A model generated the notes under the pieces. That model did no database searches. It was not told the origin of the DNA and saw nothing but the letters and a program-made list of their open reading frames with translations. Below, piece after piece: positions 63,315 to 64,000 of a DNA stretch of 64,000 nucleotides. The position numbers and the translations under genes are program-made. The stretch is from assembly GCA_947253765.1 (NCBI GenBank), contig CAMYAK010000002.1, forward strand, positions 124,001 through 188,000, read 5' to 3'. This DNA is from an uncultured Tissierellia bacterium. GTDB lineage: Bacteria > Bacillota > Clostridia > Tissierellales > Peptoniphilaceae. Numbering within the stretch: position 1 is the first letter of the stretch; each line of letters opens with the position of its first letter.

Positions 63315-63715
63315 CCTTCTTCAACCTTGCCCTTCACAAGACCGGATAGGACACCGTTTATGAATTTGTAGCTGCTTTCTGAAGAATATTTTTTTGCAAT
63401 CTCAACCGACTCATTTATGCTTACAGATACAGGGGCGAGTTTTGTGAATAGGATTTCATTGAAGGCAACTCTTAGTATGGCCCTGTCAAGCCTATATAGG
63501 CGGTCAGGTGCCCGCCCTTCCAAGTTGGCATCAATAGCCTCGTCTATTTGACGAGTGTTATTAATTAAGGATTCGAGTGAGCTTTTCAGGTACTTGTTTT
63601 GAATCGGAAGATTGTGATCTTCAAGAATTTTTGAAGGATCCATGGCTCTTTCCGGATTCATCAGGAGTTCATAGCTTATCTTAACAAGCCACTCTCTCAT
63701 TTCGGCTCTCCTCAT
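63311..63715 (-). CDS. nusB: Transcription antitermination factor NusB
   Basis: Binds boxA RNA with S10 in rRNA antitermination. The 134-residue all-helical protein has MREWLVKISYELL at its start, LYRLDRAILRVAFNEILF in the middle, and the C-terminal SVSINESVEIAKKYSSESSYKFINGVL pattern. AAAGGA lies before the ATG. It follows efp by 34 bases; the Asp23 family gene often found between efp and nusB is absent. Confidence 0.93.
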   Translation of the reverse strand: MRRAEMREWLVKISYELLMNPERAMDPSKILEDHNLPIQNKYLKSSLESLINNTRQIDEAIDANLEGRAPDRLYRLDRAILRVAFNEILFTKLAPVSVSINESVEIAKKYSSESSYKFINGVLSGLVKGKVEEG

Positions 63716-63749
63716 TTTATTATCCTTTCATAATTATCAGCTGAAACCA

Positions 63750-64000
63750 TCATACCCTGGAAAGGTATTCTCCGCTTCTGGTATCTATTTTTATAACATC
63801 ACCTATATTTACAAAGAGAGGAACATTGATTACCGTGCCGGTTTCTACAGTTGCGGGTTTTGTAGCATTTGTTGCCGTATTTCCCTGAACTCCGGGCTCA
63901 GTGTGGGTAACCTCAAGTTCAACAAAGTTCTGGGGAGAGATATTGAAAGGCTTCTCCTGGTAGAACTGCATAGTTGCGGAATCTCCTTCACGAATAAAGC
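63750..64000 (-). CDS. efp: Elongation factor P (5' end outside the window)
   Basis: EF-P relieves ribosome stalling at proline runs. Only the last 83 or so residues are in the window; the frame stays open to base 64000, so the N-terminal domain with the modified lysine loop is missing. The ATG at 63971 is an internal methionine. The OB domains are recognisable: [40 protein letters not shown], and [11 protein letters not shown] at the end. It precedes nusB in the direction of transcription, a common order. Confidence 0.93.
   Translation of the reverse strand, partial: FIREGDSATMQFYQEKPFNISPQNFVELEVTHTEPGVQGNTATNATKPATVETGTVINVPLFVNIGDVIKIDTRSGEYLSRV

Overview
The window is a housekeeping stretch of a low-to-mid G+C Gram-positive chromosome (Bacillota, Clostridia/Tissierellia type). 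Lineage markers are a PolC-type replicative polymerase, the order rpsB-tsf-pyrH-frr-uppS-cdsA-rseP-ispG-polC-rimP-nusA-infB, an IspH-S1 fusion protein, RNase Y, and LexA boxes of the GAAC-N4-GTTC type. No sporulation gene is present, even between recN and the Nudix gene where spoIVB and spo0A sit in many spore-forming Clostridia, so a non-sporulating anaerobe (a Peptoniphilaceae-like organism is one possibility) is my inference. No phage, insertion sequence, CRISPR array or recent island is visible. No stretch longer than about 250 bases lacks a gene.

Bases 1-29370 are all on the plus strand. They run from the cut-off end of dprA and topA through translation factors (rpsB, tsf, frr), UMP kinase, lipid and cell-wall precursor genes (uppS, cdsA), the rseP protease, ispG and polC. 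Next is the rimP-nusA-infB-rbfA-nrnA-truB-ribF block, then rpsO, pnp, ftsK, pgsA, recA and rny. Promoters with good -10/-35 or extended -10 elements precede topA, rpsB, pyrH, rimP, rpsO and ftsK. Intrinsic terminators follow tsf, rpsO, pnp and rny. A terminator-like hairpin between the rimP promoter and rimP looks like a NusA-controlled attenuator.

Bases 29370-42400 are the more variable part. On the minus strand are a small zinc-ribbon membrane protein, a YfhO-family giant membrane protein, glnS, and a MoxR-DUF58-transglutaminase operon. A plus-strand Xer-type recombinase is divergent from moxR. Then come a stand-alone FakA C-terminal domain protein, a two-subunit ThrE-type exporter, tRNA-Leu(CAG), and a YneA-like LysM protein whose promoter carries two LexA boxes.

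Bases 42400-64000 are on the minus strand, transcribed right to left: efp (cut off by the window end), nusB, xseA, xseB, ispA, argR, recN, a Nudix hydrolase, an M50 protease, scpA, scpB, rluB, a flavoprotein, cmk, plsC and ispH-rpsA. After a terminator follow miaB, mutS, mutL, miaA and a PLP enzyme. Together these serve replication, repair, chromosome condensation, translation and isoprenoid synthesis.

No wholly new system is evident. The points most worth a second look are: a PolC whose PHP active site has lost its metal ligands; an ArgR whose arginine pocket is largely replaced; the SOS-controlled yneA; a perfect 26-bp palindrome upstream of glnS; a lone FakA C-terminal domain; missing dxr and dxs at their usual places; and changes in the RecA L2 loop.
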